Positions 47,032 to 57,389 of a stretch of 64,000 nt of DNA are shown in pieces (the first letter of the stretch is position 1; the number at the start of each line of letters is the position of its first letter). The stretch lies in contig JBFMEX010000068.1 in the NCBI GenBank assembly GCA_040752215.1, forward strand, positions 11,958 to 75,957, read 5' to 3'. Made by a program: the position numbers and the translations under genes. The notes beneath the pieces are model-generated. The model searched no databases. It was not told the DNA's origin and was given only the letters and a program-made list of their open reading frames with translations. The DNA comes from JBFMEX01 sp040752215. Lineage in GTDB: Bacteria; Pseudomonadota; Alphaproteobacteria; Rhizobiales; Hyphomicrobiaceae.

Positions 47032-47230
47032 TTTGGCTGGCGGACCCTGGGCAGGATCGAGGCGCATTGTCCGGAAAAAATGGATAAGTCCTTCCTTGCT
47101 GCCGCGGCTCGGTCATTCCGCTCGGATAGACTTCACGAGTGCCGGCCGCCGGCGCCATGCTACCTGCGCTTGCGCCCCGTCTCCGCGGCCCCGCGCCCAG
47201 ACCTGCTCTTCCGATCGAAGGATCGCTCCC

Positions 47231-50200
47231 ATGCGGCTTCTCGCCCGAGCTCTCGCCTCCCTCCTGGTCCTGTGCCTCGCCCTTCCGGCCACCGCCGCCG
47301 AGCGCACCTTCGCCCACTCCGGCATCGCCAAGGATGCCGAGCGCTACGAGACTTACCTGAAGAGCAACTGGAAGCCGGGCAAAGCCAAGCCGGCCGAGCT
47401 CGTGGCTGCGGGCGCCAAGGCGCTGGCACAGGACGCACGCCTCGCCGCCCGCAACTATGCGATGGCCGTGGTCGCAGAGGAAGGCAACACGCGGGCGTGG
47501 ATCGGCCTCGCCCGTGCCCTGCTCGCCATCCAGCCGGATCCGACCAAGGGCAGCGAGCGCTACGACCTGCCGGTCAACGCCTCGGGCTCCGCCTACCTCG
47601 CCTACCTGCGCGCCAAGGATGTTGCCACCAAGGCGGAGGCGCTCGTCGTGCTGTCGGAGGCCTTGCGCAAGCGTTCCTACTGGCGACCGGCGATCGAGGC
47701 GCTGAAGACGAGCTTGGCGCTCGTCGATGATTCCACCGCGCGCGAGGCGCTCGACAAGCTCACCGCCGAGCACGGCTTCCGCATGACCGACTACAAGACC
47801 GACAGCGACGCCGAGCGCCCGCGGCTGTGCGCCCAGTTCTCGGAGCCGCTGGCGCGCGGCCAGGTCGACTTCGCGAAGTTCGTCTCCGTCGGCGGCAAGG
47901 ATCCCGAATCCGTCACACCCGAGGACAAGCAGCTCTGCATCGAGGGCCTTGCCCACGGCCAGCGCTACGAGATCCAGATCCGCTCGGGCCTGCCGTCTGC
48001 GGTCGGCGAGACGCTGCAGAGGACAGCGACGCTCGCCGTCTACGTCCCCGACCGCAAGCCGCTGGTGCGCTTCACGGGGCGCGCCTACGTGCTGCCGAGC
48101 CGCGGCCAGCAGGGCATCCCGCTCGTCTCCGTCAACACCGACGCGGTCGCGGTCGAGATCTACCGCATCGGCGACCGCAATCTCGTCGGCGCCATCGAGC
48201 AGGGCGAGTTGCAGCGCCAGCTGTCGAGCTGGGACGTCGAGACGCTGAAGAGCCGCTCCGGCGAGCGCGTCTACGAGGGGCGCCTCGAAGTCAAGTCGCG
48301 CCTGAACGAGGACGTGACCACCGCGTTCCCGCTGAGCGATGCGGTCAAGGAGCTGAAGCCCGGTGCCTATGCGATGATCGCCCGTCCCGCCAAGGCCGGT
48401 GGCGGCGAAGGCGACGGCGACGGCACGCTCGCCACGCAATGGTTCATCGTCTCCGATCTCGGACTCACCGCCCTTTCGGGGACCGACGGCGTGCACGCCT
48501 TCGTGCGCTCGCTCGCCGATGCGAGACCCGTAACAGGCGCGAGCGTGCGCCTCGTCGCCCGCAACAACGAGGTGCTCGCGACGGCCAGCACCGACGCCGC
48601 CGGCTACGTCCGGTTCGATGCGGGGCTCTCCCGCGGCGAGGGTGGCCTGCAGCCCGCTTTGCTGGTCGCCGAGCGCAACGGCGGCGAGTACGCCTTCCTC
48701 GACCTCACCGCTGCCGCGTTCGACCTCTCCGACCGCGGCGTCAAGGGGCGCGAGGCGCCGGGCCCGATCGACGGCTATCTGTGGACCGAGCGCGGCGTCT
48801 ACCGCCCGGGCGAGGACGTCCACTTCGCTGCCCTGGCGCGCGATGCAGCCGGCAAGGCCGCCAGCGTTCCGACGACGCTCGTCGTCACCCGCCCCGACGG
48901 CGTCGAGCACAGGAGCTACACGCTCGCCGACCAGGGCCTCGGTGGCCGCGCCGTCTCCATGAGCCTCGGCACCGGAGTCATGACCGGCACCTGGCGCGCG
49001 AGCCTCGCCACCAGCGCCAAGGACGAGCCGTTCGCCCGCGTCTCGTTCCTGGTCGAGGACTTCGTCCCCGAGCGCATCGACATGTCGCTCGAGGCGATCG
49101 ACAAGGAGTTGCGCCCCGAGCTGCCGGCCAGGATCAAGGCCGTCGGCCGCTATCTCTATGGCCCGCCCGCCGCCGAGCTCGGTCTTGAGGGCGAGATCAT
49201 CGTCAAGGCCTCGACCAGGGACGTCGAAGGCTATCCGGGCTACCGCTTCGGCCTCGCCGACGAGACCATCACGCCGGTGCGCGAGTCCATACCCGAGCTT
49301 CCCGATACGGATGCCGAGGGCAAGGCCGAGCTGTCCGTCATGCTACCCGCGATCCCCAAGACAGCGCGTCCGCTCGAAGCGGAGCTGATCGTGAAGCTGC
49401 AGGAGTCCGGCGGCCGCACGATCCAGCGCAGCCTGACACTCCCTGTCGCCGCCGGTGGCGCGCGCATCGGCATCAAGCCGCTGTTCGATGTCGGCGCACT
49501 CGGCGAGGATCGGCCCGCCGACTTCGACGTTGTCTCGCTCGACGGCAGCGGTAGACAGCTAACGGTAAAGGGCGTCGAGTGGCAACTCTCGCGCCTGGAC
49601 ACCAGCTGGCAGTGGTACAGCCGCGACGGCTCGTGGAATTTCGAAGCCGTCACCATTCCCCGCCGCGTCGCCGCCGGCACGCTCGACCTCGAGGCCGGCA
49701 AGCCGGCGCGCATCTCGGCGCCGGTCACGTATGGCCGCTATCGCCTCGAGGTTGCATCCGGCGGCGCCGAGGGCGCGATGACGACGGTCGTCTTCAACGC
49801 CGGCTGGGTGGTCGGCGAGGACACCGCCGACAGCCCCGAGGCGCTCGACGTCGCTCTCGACAAGGCAACCTACAAGGCCGGCGAGACCGCCAAGCTCCGC
49901 ATCGCCAGCAAGCATGCCGGCAAGGCGCTCGTCGCCGTGCTCGGCAGCTCGGTCCATCATGTCCAGGAGGTCGACATCGCCAAGGGCGGTGGCGACGTGC
50001 CGGTCACTGTCTCCGGCGACTGGGGCCCCGGCGCCTACGTCACCGCGATCCTCTATCGCGCCATGGACGAGGCGGCGAAGCGCATGCCGACCCGCGCCAT
50101 CGGCGTCCGATGGCTGGCGCTCGACGCCGAGCCACGCACGCTCGGAGTCAAAATAGGAGCACCCGACAAGATCGCCTCAGGCGCCATGCTCGACGTTCCG

Positions 50201-52513
50201 GTCCGCATCACGGGTCTGACACCCGGCGAGGACGCGCGCGTCACCGTCGCCGCGGTCGATGTCGGCATCCTCAACATGACGCGCTTCAAGTCGCCGGCGC
50301 CGGATGCCTGGTTCAACGCCCAGCGCCGCCTCGGCCTCGAGATCCGCGATTTCTATGGCCGCCTGATCGACGGCATGCGCGCCGAGCGCGGCACGCTGCG
50401 CTCTGGCGGCGACGGCGACGAGGGTATGACCGCCGATGGTGCCCCGCCGGTCGAGGAGACTGTCGCCCTGTTCTCCGGCATTACCAAGGTCGGCGCCGAC
50501 GGCACCGCCAAGGTCTCGTTCGCGCTGCCCGATTTCAACGGCTCGGTCCGCCTGATGGCGGTTGCCTGGAGCAGGGCCAAGGTCGGCCACGCAGACCGCG
50601 AAGTCATCGTCCGCGATCCAATCGCGCTCACCGCCTCGGGGCCGCGCTTCATCACCCTCGGCGACGAGCTCCGACTGGAGCTCGCCATGCACAACATCGA
50701 GGGCCCGGGCGCGCTCTACGAGGCGAGCCTGACGGACGCCGCGCCGACAGGCGCCGCCAAGCCGCTCGCAACGCGGGCCGTGCAGCTCGACGCCGGCAAG
50801 CGCAAGGTCGAGTGGATCAGCCTGAAGCCACGCGACGTCGGCCTGCAGACGCTCGACGTCGCCGTCAAGGGCCCCGACGGCATCCTCGTCAAGCGCCGCC
50901 TGACCTACGACGTGAAGCCGCCGGCGGGCGACGTCAGGCGCACCACCGTCGCCAAGCTTCCCGGCAAAGGCGGCAAGCTGACGCTCGGCGCCGATCTCGT
51001 GCACGACCTGATCGCGTCGCGCACCCGCATCGACCTCGCCATCGGACCGATGGCGCGCCTCGACGTGCCGGGCCTGCTGGCGCAGCTCGACCGCTATCCC
51101 TACGGCTGCGCCGAGCAGACCGTGTCGCGCGCGCTGCCGCTGCTCTACTCCAACCTCGTTGCGAGCCGCATCGGCCTCGGCACCGACAAGGAGCTGAAGG
51201 CGCGCGTCGAAAAGGCGATCGATCGCGTGATGGAGATGCAGGACGGCTCCGGCGCGTTCGGCGCCTGGGGGCCGGCGAGCGAGGATGTCTGGCTGACGAG
51301 CTACGTCACCGACTTCCTCACCCGTGCCAAGGAGACCGGCTACGCGGTGCCGGCCGGGCGGCTCGGCCAGGCACTCGACCGGCTGCAGAACTTCGTTTCC
51401 TACGCACAGGACTTCGACAAGGGCGGCGAGGACCGCGCCTACGCGCTCTACGTGCTGGCCCGCAACGGCCGCGCCCCGATCGGCGAGCTGCGCTATTACG
51501 TCGACACTCGGCTCGACCGCTTCGCGTCCCCGCTGGCCAAGGCCCAGCTCGGCGCCGCGCTCGCCATGATGGCCGACAGGGAACGCGCCGAGCGCGCTTT
51601 CCGCGCCGCAATGGCGGAGCTCGACAAGCAGCCGGTCGAGGTCGCCCGCGCCGACTACGGCTCCTCCATCCGCGATGGAGCGGCCCTCGTCACGCTCGCC
51701 GCCGAGACCGGCATCGCCAAGGGCGATACCCCGCGTCTCGTCGACGTGGTCGCCAAGGCCTATGGCGCGCGGACCTATACCTCGACCCAGGAGCAGGCGT
51801 GGCTGCTGATGGCCGCCAAGGCGCTCGGCGACGAGAGCGCCGCGACCCGCGTCAGCGTCGCAGGCAAGCGCGTCGAGGGCGCCAAGGCGTTGAGCCTCTC
51901 GGTCGCCGAGCTGCAGGCCGGCGCGATCGAAATCGTCAACGACGGCGACGAGCCGACCGACGTGGTCGTCTCCGTGCTCGGCGCGGCGATGACGCCGGAG
52001 CCGGCGATCGCCAAGGGCTTCGCCATCGAGCGCAGCTACTACACACTCGACGGCAAGAAGCTCGATCTTGCCAGCGCCACCGGCGGCACCAGCGAGATCA
52101 GGCAGAACGAGCGCATGGTGGTAGTGCTGAAAATCGACTCGCGCGAGGCCGGCGGCCGGGTGCTGCTCGTCGATCGCCTGCCGGCCGGACTCGAGATCGA
52201 GAACCCGCGCCTCGTCGACTCGGGCGACATCTCCAGCCTCTCCTGGCTAACCTCGGCGCTGAAGCCGGAGCACACCGAGTTCCGCGATGACCGTTTCGTC
52301 GCCGCCTTCAACCTGTTCGCGGAGAAACCCGCCATTGGCAACGGCGGCCAGCCCCCCGCCGCGCCGGTCGGCTCGGCGACCGTCGCCTATATCGTGCGCG
52401 CGGTGACGCCGGGCAGCTTCGTGCACCCTGCCGCTACGGTCGAGGACATGTACCGCCCCGAGCGCCACGCCCGCTCCGCCGCCGGCCGCCTCACCGTCAA
52501 GGCGGTCAAGTAG
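47231..52513 (+). CDS. Bacterial alpha-2-macroglobulin (large exported protein)
   Basis: A 1760-residue exported protein with a signal peptide (1-23) and no lipobox cysteine. It shows the macroglobulin order: N-terminal helical repeats (about 30-200), MG domains, then the complement-like thioester domain with intact CAEQ (Cys1293, Gln1296; PYGCAEQTVSRALPLLY). In Gram-negative bacteria such proteins trap attacking proteases in the periplasm and accompany PBP1C for wall repair, and pbpC does follow here. The length fits the YfhM-like family. The start ATG at 47231 has GAAGGA upstream. Confidence 0.9.
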   Translation: MRLLARALASLLVLCLALPATAAERTFAHSGIAKDAERYETYLKSNWKPGKAKPAELVAAGAKALAQDARLAARNYAMAVVAEEGNTRAWIGLARALLAIQPDPTKGSERYDLPVNASGSAYLAYLRAKDVATKAEALVVLSEALRKRSYWRPAIEALKTSLALVDDSTAREALDKLTAEHGFRMTDYKTDSDAERPRLCAQFSEPLARGQVDFAKFVSVGGKDPESVTPEDKQLCIEGLAHGQRYEIQIRSGLPSAVGETLQRTATLAVYVPDRKPLVRFTGRAYVLPSRGQQGIPLVSVNTDAVAVEIYRIGDRNLVGAIEQGELQRQLSSWDVETLKSRSGERVYEGRLEVKSRLNEDVTTAFPLSDAVKELKPGAYAMIARPAKAGGGEGDGDGTLATQWFIVSDLGLTALSGTDGVHAFVRSLADARPVTGASVRLVARNNEVLATASTDAAGYVRFDAGLSRGEGGLQPALLVAERNGGEYAFLDLTAAAFDLSDRGVKGREAPGPIDGYLWTERGVYRPGEDVHFAALARDAAGKAASVPTTLVVTRPDGVEHRSYTLADQGLGGRAVSMSLGTGVMTGTWRASLATSAKDEPFARVSFLVEDFVPERIDMSLEAIDKELRPELPARIKAVGRYLYGPPAAELGLEGEIIVKASTRDVEGYPGYRFGLADETITPVRESIPELPDTDAEGKAELSVMLPAIPKTARPLEAELIVKLQESGGRTIQRSLTLPVAAGGARIGIKPLFDVGALGEDRPADFDVVSLDGSGRQLTVKGVEWQLSRLDTSWQWYSRDGSWNFEAVTIPRRVAAGTLDLEAGKPARISAPVTYGRYRLEVASGGAEGAMTTVVFNAGWVVGEDTADSPEALDVALDKATYKAGETAKLRIASKHAGKALVAVLGSSVHHVQEVDIAKGGGDVPVTVSGDWGPGAYVTAILYRAMDEAAKRMPTRAIGVRWLALDAEPRTLGVKIGAPDKIASGAMLDVPVRITGLTPGEDARVTVAAVDVGILNMTRFKSPAPDAWFNAQRRLGLEIRDFYGRLIDGMRAERGTLRSGGDGDEGMTADGAPPVEETVALFSGITKVGADGTAKVSFALPDFNGSVRLMAVAWSRAKVGHADREVIVRDPIALTASGPRFITLGDELRLELAMHNIEGPGALYEASLTDAAPTGAAKPLATRAVQLDAGKRKVEWISLKPRDVGLQTLDVAVKGPDGILVKRRLTYDVKPPAGDVRRTTVAKLPGKGGKLTLGADLVHDLIASRTRIDLAIGPMARLDVPGLLAQLDRYPYGCAEQTVSRALPLLYSNLVASRIGLGTDKELKARVEKAIDRVMEMQDGSGAFGAWGPASEDVWLTSYVTDFLTRAKETGYAVPAGRLGQALDRLQNFVSYAQDFDKGGEDRAYALYVLARNGRAPIGELRYYVDTRLDRFASPLAKAQLGAALAMMADRERAERAFRAAMAELDKQPVEVARADYGSSIRDGAALVTLAAETGIAKGDTPRLVDVVAKAYGARTYTSTQEQAWLLMAAKALGDESAATRVSVAGKRVEGAKALSLSVAELQAGAIEIVNDGDEPTDVVVSVLGAAMTPEPAIAKGFAIERSYYTLDGKKLDLASATGGTSEIRQNERMVVVLKIDSREAGGRVLLVDRLPAGLEIENPRLVDSGDISSLSWLTSALKPEHTEFRDDRFVAAFNLFAEKPAIGNGGQPPAAPVGSATVAYIVRAVTPGSFVHPAATVEDMYRPERHARSAAGRLTVKAVK

Positions 52514-52652
52514 CGGGGAGACTTCGCCATGAGCGTCGGCGACAAGACTGGATGCGATCCGACCGACCCCACTCCCCCTGGCGGAGTGGTGAGCGAGGCG
52601 TCAGACCAGGCTGGACCTGCGCTTTCTCAGCGCGGCGCGCGACCGCATCCAG

Positions 52653-52769
52653 CTGGGTCCCGGCGCTCGCAAGAGGGCTCGGCCGGGATGACAGGTGGCG
52701 GATCGACGAATCCTGTCATCCCGGCCGCAGCGACGGCGCGACGCGCCGACGCGCTGAGCCGGGACCCAG
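52653..52769. repeat. Nested palindromic intergenic element
   Basis: A 12-bp outer inverted repeat (52653-52664 with 52758-52769) encloses a perfect 15-bp pair (52681-52695 with 52712-52726). Such nested palindromes behave like MITE or REP-type mobile repeats. It lies in the 549-bp gap between the macroglobulin and pbpC genes, and explains why a long frame runs into pbpC from the left. Confidence 0.55.
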
Positions 52770-52939
52770 ATGCACCCCTATCCTCGGAGAGGGCGGGAGG
52801 CGGTTGTGACAGAGCGGCCGCCGAAGGGATTCCCCCCAACCCCACTCCGCAAGGGCAGGGCAATCGCATTTGGCTCCTCGGGGCTCTGCCGCAATCCCCA
52901 CTTGAGGCCGAGGGCCTTTGGAAACCCCAAGTTTCGGGT

Positions 52940-52957
52940 CCAGGGACCAGTCCCTGG
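52940..52957. repeat. Second palindromic repeat before pbpC
   Basis: A perfect 8-bp inverted repeat (52940-52947 with 52950-52957, loop CA) within an AACCCCAA...GGTCCAGGGAC context that also looks like a dispersed repeat. Located 106 bp before the pbpC start. Confidence 0.45.
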
Positions 52958-53062
52958 CGGGGTGCTCGAGGGGCGGCGACCCTCGATCTCGTTCATTTGC
53001 GATGGGCCTCCCCGCGAGGAGGAGGGGAGACGCGCGCGCCGCTCGCACGAGCATGGCGCCGC

Positions 53063-55138
53063 ATGCGCACCGCCGCGGCGCTGCTGCCGGTGCTGGCGGC
53101 GGGCGCTTTGTGGGCGGGCGTCGCGATCAGCAAGCTCGCGCTCGGCGCGCCGGTCCTGCCCGCGGCCGATGCGGTGTCCGTCACCGTGCTCGACCGCGAG
53201 GAACGCCTGCTGCGCGCGTTCACCACACCCGAGGGCCGCTGGCGCCTGCCGGTCGCGGTCGACGATGTCGATGCGCGCTATCTCGCCATGCTGCTCGCCT
53301 TCGAAGACAAGCGCTTCTGGAGCCATGGCGGCGTCGATGTGCAAGCCTTGCTGCGCGCCGCGTCACAACTCGTCGGCGAGCAGCGCATCGTCTCCGGCGG
53401 CTCGACGCTCACCATGCAGGTTGCGCGCCTCCTCGACGAGCGCTTCGAGCGCTCGGCGCGATCGAAGCTCGCGCAGATCGTTCGGGCGTTGCAGATCGAG
53501 GAGCGTCTTTCCAAGCCGGAGATCCTGCGCCTCTATCTGACGCTCGCCCCGTTCGGTGGCAATATCGAGGGCGTGCGCGCCGCCTCGCTCGCCTACTTCG
53601 GCAAGGAGCCGCGGCGGCTGTCGATCGGCGAGGCGGCGCTGCTCGTCGCGCTGCCCCAGTCGCCCGAGACGCGCCGGCCCGACCGCCATCCCGACGCCGC
53701 CCGTCGCGCCCGCACCCGCGTGCTCGATCGCGCCGTCGCCGCCGGCATCGTCACCCGCGAGGAGGCCGAGCGTGCCCGGCTCGAGCCGGTGCCGACCGCC
53801 CGCCGCCCGTTCCCGATGCTCGCCCCGCACCTCGCCGAGGCCGAGCACAATGCGGCACCGGCCACCACCATCCACCGCCTGACCATCGACCGCGACTTGC
53901 AGCGTGCGCTCGAGGCGCTTGCCGAGGAGCATGCGCGCCTCGTCGGATCGCGCCTCTCAGCGGCGATCGTCGTCGCTGACCATCTGAGCGGCGAGGTGCT
54001 GGCACGCGTCGGCTCCGCCGGCTATCTCGACGATAGCCGCTTCGGTGCGGTCGATATGGCGGCCGCCGTCCGCTCCCCTGGCTCGACCTTGAAACCGCTG
54101 ATCTACGGCCTTTCCTTCGAACTCGGCCTCGCACATCCCGAGACGCTGATCGAGGATCGCCCGACTCGCTTCGGCAGCTACCGGCCGGAGAATTTCGACG
54201 AGGCGTTCCACGGCACGGTCTCCGTCCGCGAGGCGCTCGCCCGCTCGCTCAACGTGCCGGCCGTCAAGGTCCTCGAGGCGGTCGGCCCCGGTCGTCTCGT
54301 CGGCCGCATGCAGCAGGCCGGCATCGAGACGAGGCTGCCGCAGGGGAGCGAGCCCTCGCTCGCGGTCGCGCTCGGCGGCATCGGCACCACGCTCGTCGAT
54401 CTCACCGAGCTCTATGTCGCGCTCGCGCGCGGTGGTGAGTCGATCCGCCTCACGCATCGCCGCCTCGATGCGCGGCCCGCACCTGGAGCTTCCGAGCGCA
54501 AGACCCGCCTGCTCGGCGCGATCGCCGCCTGGCAGGTGACCGACATCCTGAAGGACGCGCCGCCACCCGCGAGCGCCCGCGGCGGACGCATCGCCTACAA
54601 GACCGGCACCTCCTACGGCTACCGCGACGCCTGGGCCATCGGCTACGACGGCCGCCACACGGTCGCGGTGTGGATCGGCCGGCCGGACGCGGCCTCGACG
54701 CCCGGCCTGATGGGCCGCAGTGCCGCCGCGCCGCTGCTGTTCGACTCCTTCGGCCGCCTCGGCGAGCGCCGTGCACCGCTCGCGCCGCCACCGCGCGGCG
54801 CGGGGCGCATCGCCGCCGCCGATCTGCCGGTCCCGTTGAAGCGTTTCGGTGCCGACCGCCAGGCCGGCCCCGAGGGCCCCTACCTGGACCCGCCGGTCGC
54901 CATCACCTTTCCGCCCGATCGCGCCGAGCTCGAGATCGAGGCGAGCGGACCCGATCCCATACTGCTGAGAGCCGCAGGTGGTGCGCTTCCGCTCACCTGG
55001 CTCGTCGATGGCGCGCCGATCGGCTCCGATCCGCGCCGGCGCGAGGTGCTGTGGCAGCCGGCCGGCGCCGGCTTCGCCAGACTCTCTGTCATCGATGCCA
55101 AAGGTCGCAGCGATCGCGTAACCGTGCGATTGAAATAG
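53063..55138 (+). CDS. pbpC: Penicillin-binding protein 1C
   Basis: A 691-residue bifunctional peptidoglycan synthase. One N-terminal membrane anchor (about 4-24) leads to the GT51 transglycosylase domain, with its catalytic glutamate Glu81 in AFEDKRFWSHGGVD. The transpeptidase domain has Ser341 (SPGSTLKP), SLN and Lys513-Thr-Gly (YKTGTSYG). A C-terminal BiPBP_C domain (about 610-691) is typical of PBP1C. The ATG at 53063 marks the membrane anchor; the open frame further left crosses repeat sequence. It is paired with the macroglobulin gene upstream. Confidence 0.93.
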   Translation: MRTAAALLPVLAAGALWAGVAISKLALGAPVLPAADAVSVTVLDREERLLRAFTTPEGRWRLPVAVDDVDARYLAMLLAFEDKRFWSHGGVDVQALLRAASQLVGEQRIVSGGSTLTMQVARLLDERFERSARSKLAQIVRALQIEERLSKPEILRLYLTLAPFGGNIEGVRAASLAYFGKEPRRLSIGEAALLVALPQSPETRRPDRHPDAARRARTRVLDRAVAAGIVTREEAERARLEPVPTARRPFPMLAPHLAEAEHNAAPATTIHRLTIDRDLQRALEALAEEHARLVGSRLSAAIVVADHLSGEVLARVGSAGYLDDSRFGAVDMAAAVRSPGSTLKPLIYGLSFELGLAHPETLIEDRPTRFGSYRPENFDEAFHGTVSVREALARSLNVPAVKVLEAVGPGRLVGRMQQAGIETRLPQGSEPSLAVALGGIGTTLVDLTELYVALARGGESIRLTHRRLDARPAPGASERKTRLLGAIAAWQVTDILKDAPPPASARGGRIAYKTGTSYGYRDAWAIGYDGRHTVAVWIGRPDAASTPGLMGRSAAAPLLFDSFGRLGERRAPLAPPPRGAGRIAAADLPVPLKRFGADRQAGPEGPYLDPPVAITFPPDRAELEIEASGPDPILLRAAGGALPLTWLVDGAPIGSDPRRREVLWQPAGAGFARLSVIDAKGRSDRVTVRLK

Positions 55139-55173
55139 CTGGCGGCAGGTCGCTACGTTTCGTCAACAGCACA

Positions 55174-56283
55174 ATGGCCAGCCCCGGGATTGGCATGTCG
55201 ACAGGGATCCACGACACGACCTCACCCGTGCGGCTCGCACCGGCCATGCTCGCACTGTTGACGCTCGTCGCCTGCACGCCGGAGCATACCGCCGAGCTGC
55301 CGCACCTCGGCGCAACCGTCGCCGAGACGTCGGTCTCCGGCATCTCGTCGGGTGCCTACATGGCCGGACAATTCCAGATCGCGCACGGCGATGTCGTGGT
55401 CGGCGCCGCGATCATCGCCGGCGGGCCCTACGGCTGCGCCGAGAGCCTGTTCGCGGATATGCTGCCGGGCCCGGGCTCCGCGCTGCTCAACGCCACCAAG
55501 GCGATCAACGGCTGCATGCTGAATGCGATGCAGATCTGGGGCGTGCCAAATCCGCGCCTGCTCGCCGACAAGGCGCGCCGGCTGGCCGACAGCCGACGCA
55601 TCGCTCCGATCGAATCCGTGACCGGCGATCGCATCTATCTTTTCTCCGGCAAGGAGGATCGCACCGTGGTCCCGGCGATCGTCGTCGCGGCGGCCGAGTT
55701 CTATGCCGCGCTCGGCGTGCCGTCCGATCGCATCGGCCTCGAGACGCGGCTCGATGCCGGGCATGGCTTCGTCACCGAGGACCAGGGGCTCGCCTGCGAC
55801 CGCTCCACCAAGCCCTACCTCGTCGATTGCGATTACGATCAGGCCGGCGCGCTGCTGACCCACATCTATGGCGCGCTGGCGCCACGATCACCGGCACCGA
55901 CCGGCACCTACCATACATTCGACCAGCGGCCCTTCACGCGCGATCTCGGCGACCACGGCATGAGCGATGCGGGCGTCGTGTACGTCCCGGAAGGGTGCCG
56001 CACCGGATCCGGCTGTCGCATCCACATCGCATTCCACGGCTGCGGCCAGAATCGGGCACTGGTCGAGGAGGCGTTCGTCCGCGGCACCGGCTTCGACCGC
56101 TGGGCCGACACCAACCGGCTGATCGTGCTTTTTCCACAGACCGCGACGAGCCCGTTCAATCCACAGGCCTGCTGGGATTGGTGGGGCTACACGGGGCGCG
56201 ACTACCTGACGCGCGATGCGCCGCAGATCACGGCCGTGCGGCGCATGCTGGACGCGCTCGCCGCGCCTCGTGCCTCGTCGTAG
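55174..56283 (+). CDS. Lipoprotein PHB depolymerase-like hydrolase
   Basis: A 369-residue alpha/beta hydrolase of the short-chain PHB depolymerase (type 2 catalytic domain) family. A lipobox LVAC with Cys34 suggests outer-membrane anchoring. The nucleophile is Ser58 in GISSG. HIAFHGCGQNR is the oxyanion motif and GHGF provides a histidine candidate. CWDWWGY is also family-typical. It would hydrolyse polyhydroxyalkanoate or related polyesters outside the inner membrane. An alternative in-frame start lies at 55195. Confidence 0.8.
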   Translation: MASPGIGMSTGIHDTTSPVRLAPAMLALLTLVACTPEHTAELPHLGATVAETSVSGISSGAYMAGQFQIAHGDVVVGAAIIAGGPYGCAESLFADMLPGPGSALLNATKAINGCMLNAMQIWGVPNPRLLADKARRLADSRRIAPIESVTGDRIYLFSGKEDRTVVPAIVVAAAEFYAALGVPSDRIGLETRLDAGHGFVTEDQGLACDRSTKPYLVDCDYDQAGALLTHIYGALAPRSPAPTGTYHTFDQRPFTRDLGDHGMSDAGVVYVPEGCRTGSGCRIHIAFHGCGQNRALVEEAFVRGTGFDRWADTNRLIVLFPQTATSPFNPQACWDWWGYTGRDYLTRDAPQITAVRRMLDALAAPRASS

Positions 56284-56420
56284 GCGGACGAACATCGACA
56301 GGCCGGCGCAAAACGGATTTGGGTGCACCGCAAAGGTCGGCTAATGTGCGCCCGCGCCTGGAGGGGGTCCGGCGCGGGGGAGCTCGGCTCACAGCCACCA
56401 CGGGGACGGGGGAAGACGAA

Positions 56421-57377
56421 GTGAGAGACGGGACGCACATAGCGCGCTCGATTGCGGCGCTCGCCTGGTCTGGCGAACATGTTGGGTCGACCCAGCGGGG
56501 AGAGCGCCTTGCGAGCCTCGTTGCGATCGTCGCGCTGGCGATGTCGGCGGCCGGCATTTTCGAGCACTCGGGCGAGAACGGCGCTGCTGACGAAGTCGCG
56601 CGGGCCGAGGCAGAGGAGCGCCGGCGGCTCGCCCTGCCGACGCGCGAATGGATGGTCGGCGCCTACGGCGGCGCGCAGTACACCTATCCGAGTGAGGTTC
56701 GCCTCGCCAGGCCCGGCAGCCACGATCTCACCGTCGACAGCGTCGGCTGGGACGGCGAGCCGTTCGTCGACCCGATCTACTACGGCGTGCGCATCGTGCG
56801 CTGGCTGGAGGGCGGCCGCACCGGCGCGATGCTCGACTTCACTCACTCGAAGGCTCTCGCCCAGCTCGGCGAGCAGGCCTCGTTCAAGGGTGCCGTGTCC
56901 GGCAAGCCGGCTCCGGCGTCGGCCAAGCTCGGCGACGTGTTCCGCCGGCTGGAATTCAGCCATGGCCACAACATGCTGACGCTCAACGGCCTCATGCGGC
57001 TCGGCAGCATCGGCCCGAGGTTGTGGCCCTACGTCGGCCTCGGCCTCGGCATCAACCTGCCCCACACCGAGGTCCAGCTCGTCGGCGAGCGCGGACGCAC
57101 ATACGAGTACCAGTACACCGGCCCCGTCGTGCAGGCCGTGCTCGGCGTCGAGCTGCGCATCCCGCGCATGTCCTACTTCCTCGAGTACAAGTTCAGCCTC
57201 GCCAGCTACTCGGCCCCGCTCTCGAACATGGACGGCAGCTGGCTGTTCCTCGACCTCTATCGCCAGATCCGCCGCTGGCTCTCGGGCGAGCCGCCGCCTG
57301 GCGGATACCTCGACACGCGGCTCACCAGCCACCAAGTGATCGGCGGCCTCGGCGTGCGCTTCGGCGCCAGCCCTTGA
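56421..57377 (+). CDS. Outer-membrane beta-barrel protein (LpxQ-like)
   Basis: A 318-residue protein with an N-terminal hydrophobic segment (about 30-45) and then a repeated pattern of aromatic and alternating residues that looks like an 8-stranded barrel (MVGAYGGAQYTYPSEVRL..., YYGVRIVRWLEGG..., MLDFTHSKAL, GLRLWPYVGLGLGINLPHTEVQL). These motifs recall the lipid A oxidase (LpxQ) family, which I can only suggest. The GTG at 56421 has GGGGAAG upstream. The C-terminus lies 12 bp from the convergent atpG stop. Confidence 0.55.
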   Translation: MRDGTHIARSIAALAWSGEHVGSTQRGERLASLVAIVALAMSAAGIFEHSGENGAADEVARAEAEERRRLALPTREWMVGAYGGAQYTYPSEVRLARPGSHDLTVDSVGWDGEPFVDPIYYGVRIVRWLEGGRTGAMLDFTHSKALAQLGEQASFKGAVSGKPAPASAKLGDVFRRLEFSHGHNMLTLNGLMRLGSIGPRLWPYVGLGLGINLPHTEVQLVGERGRTYEYQYTGPVVQAVLGVELRIPRMSYFLEYKFSLASYSAPLSNMDGSWLFLDLYRQIRRWLSGEPPPGGYLDTRLTSHQVIGGLGVRFGASP

Positions 57378-57389
57378 GCCTGCAGTGCC

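Noticed and set aside
52529..53062. N-terminal extension of the PBP1C reading
   Set aside because: The extra 178 codons cross palindromic repeats and have no protein-like character. The membrane anchor begins at 53063.
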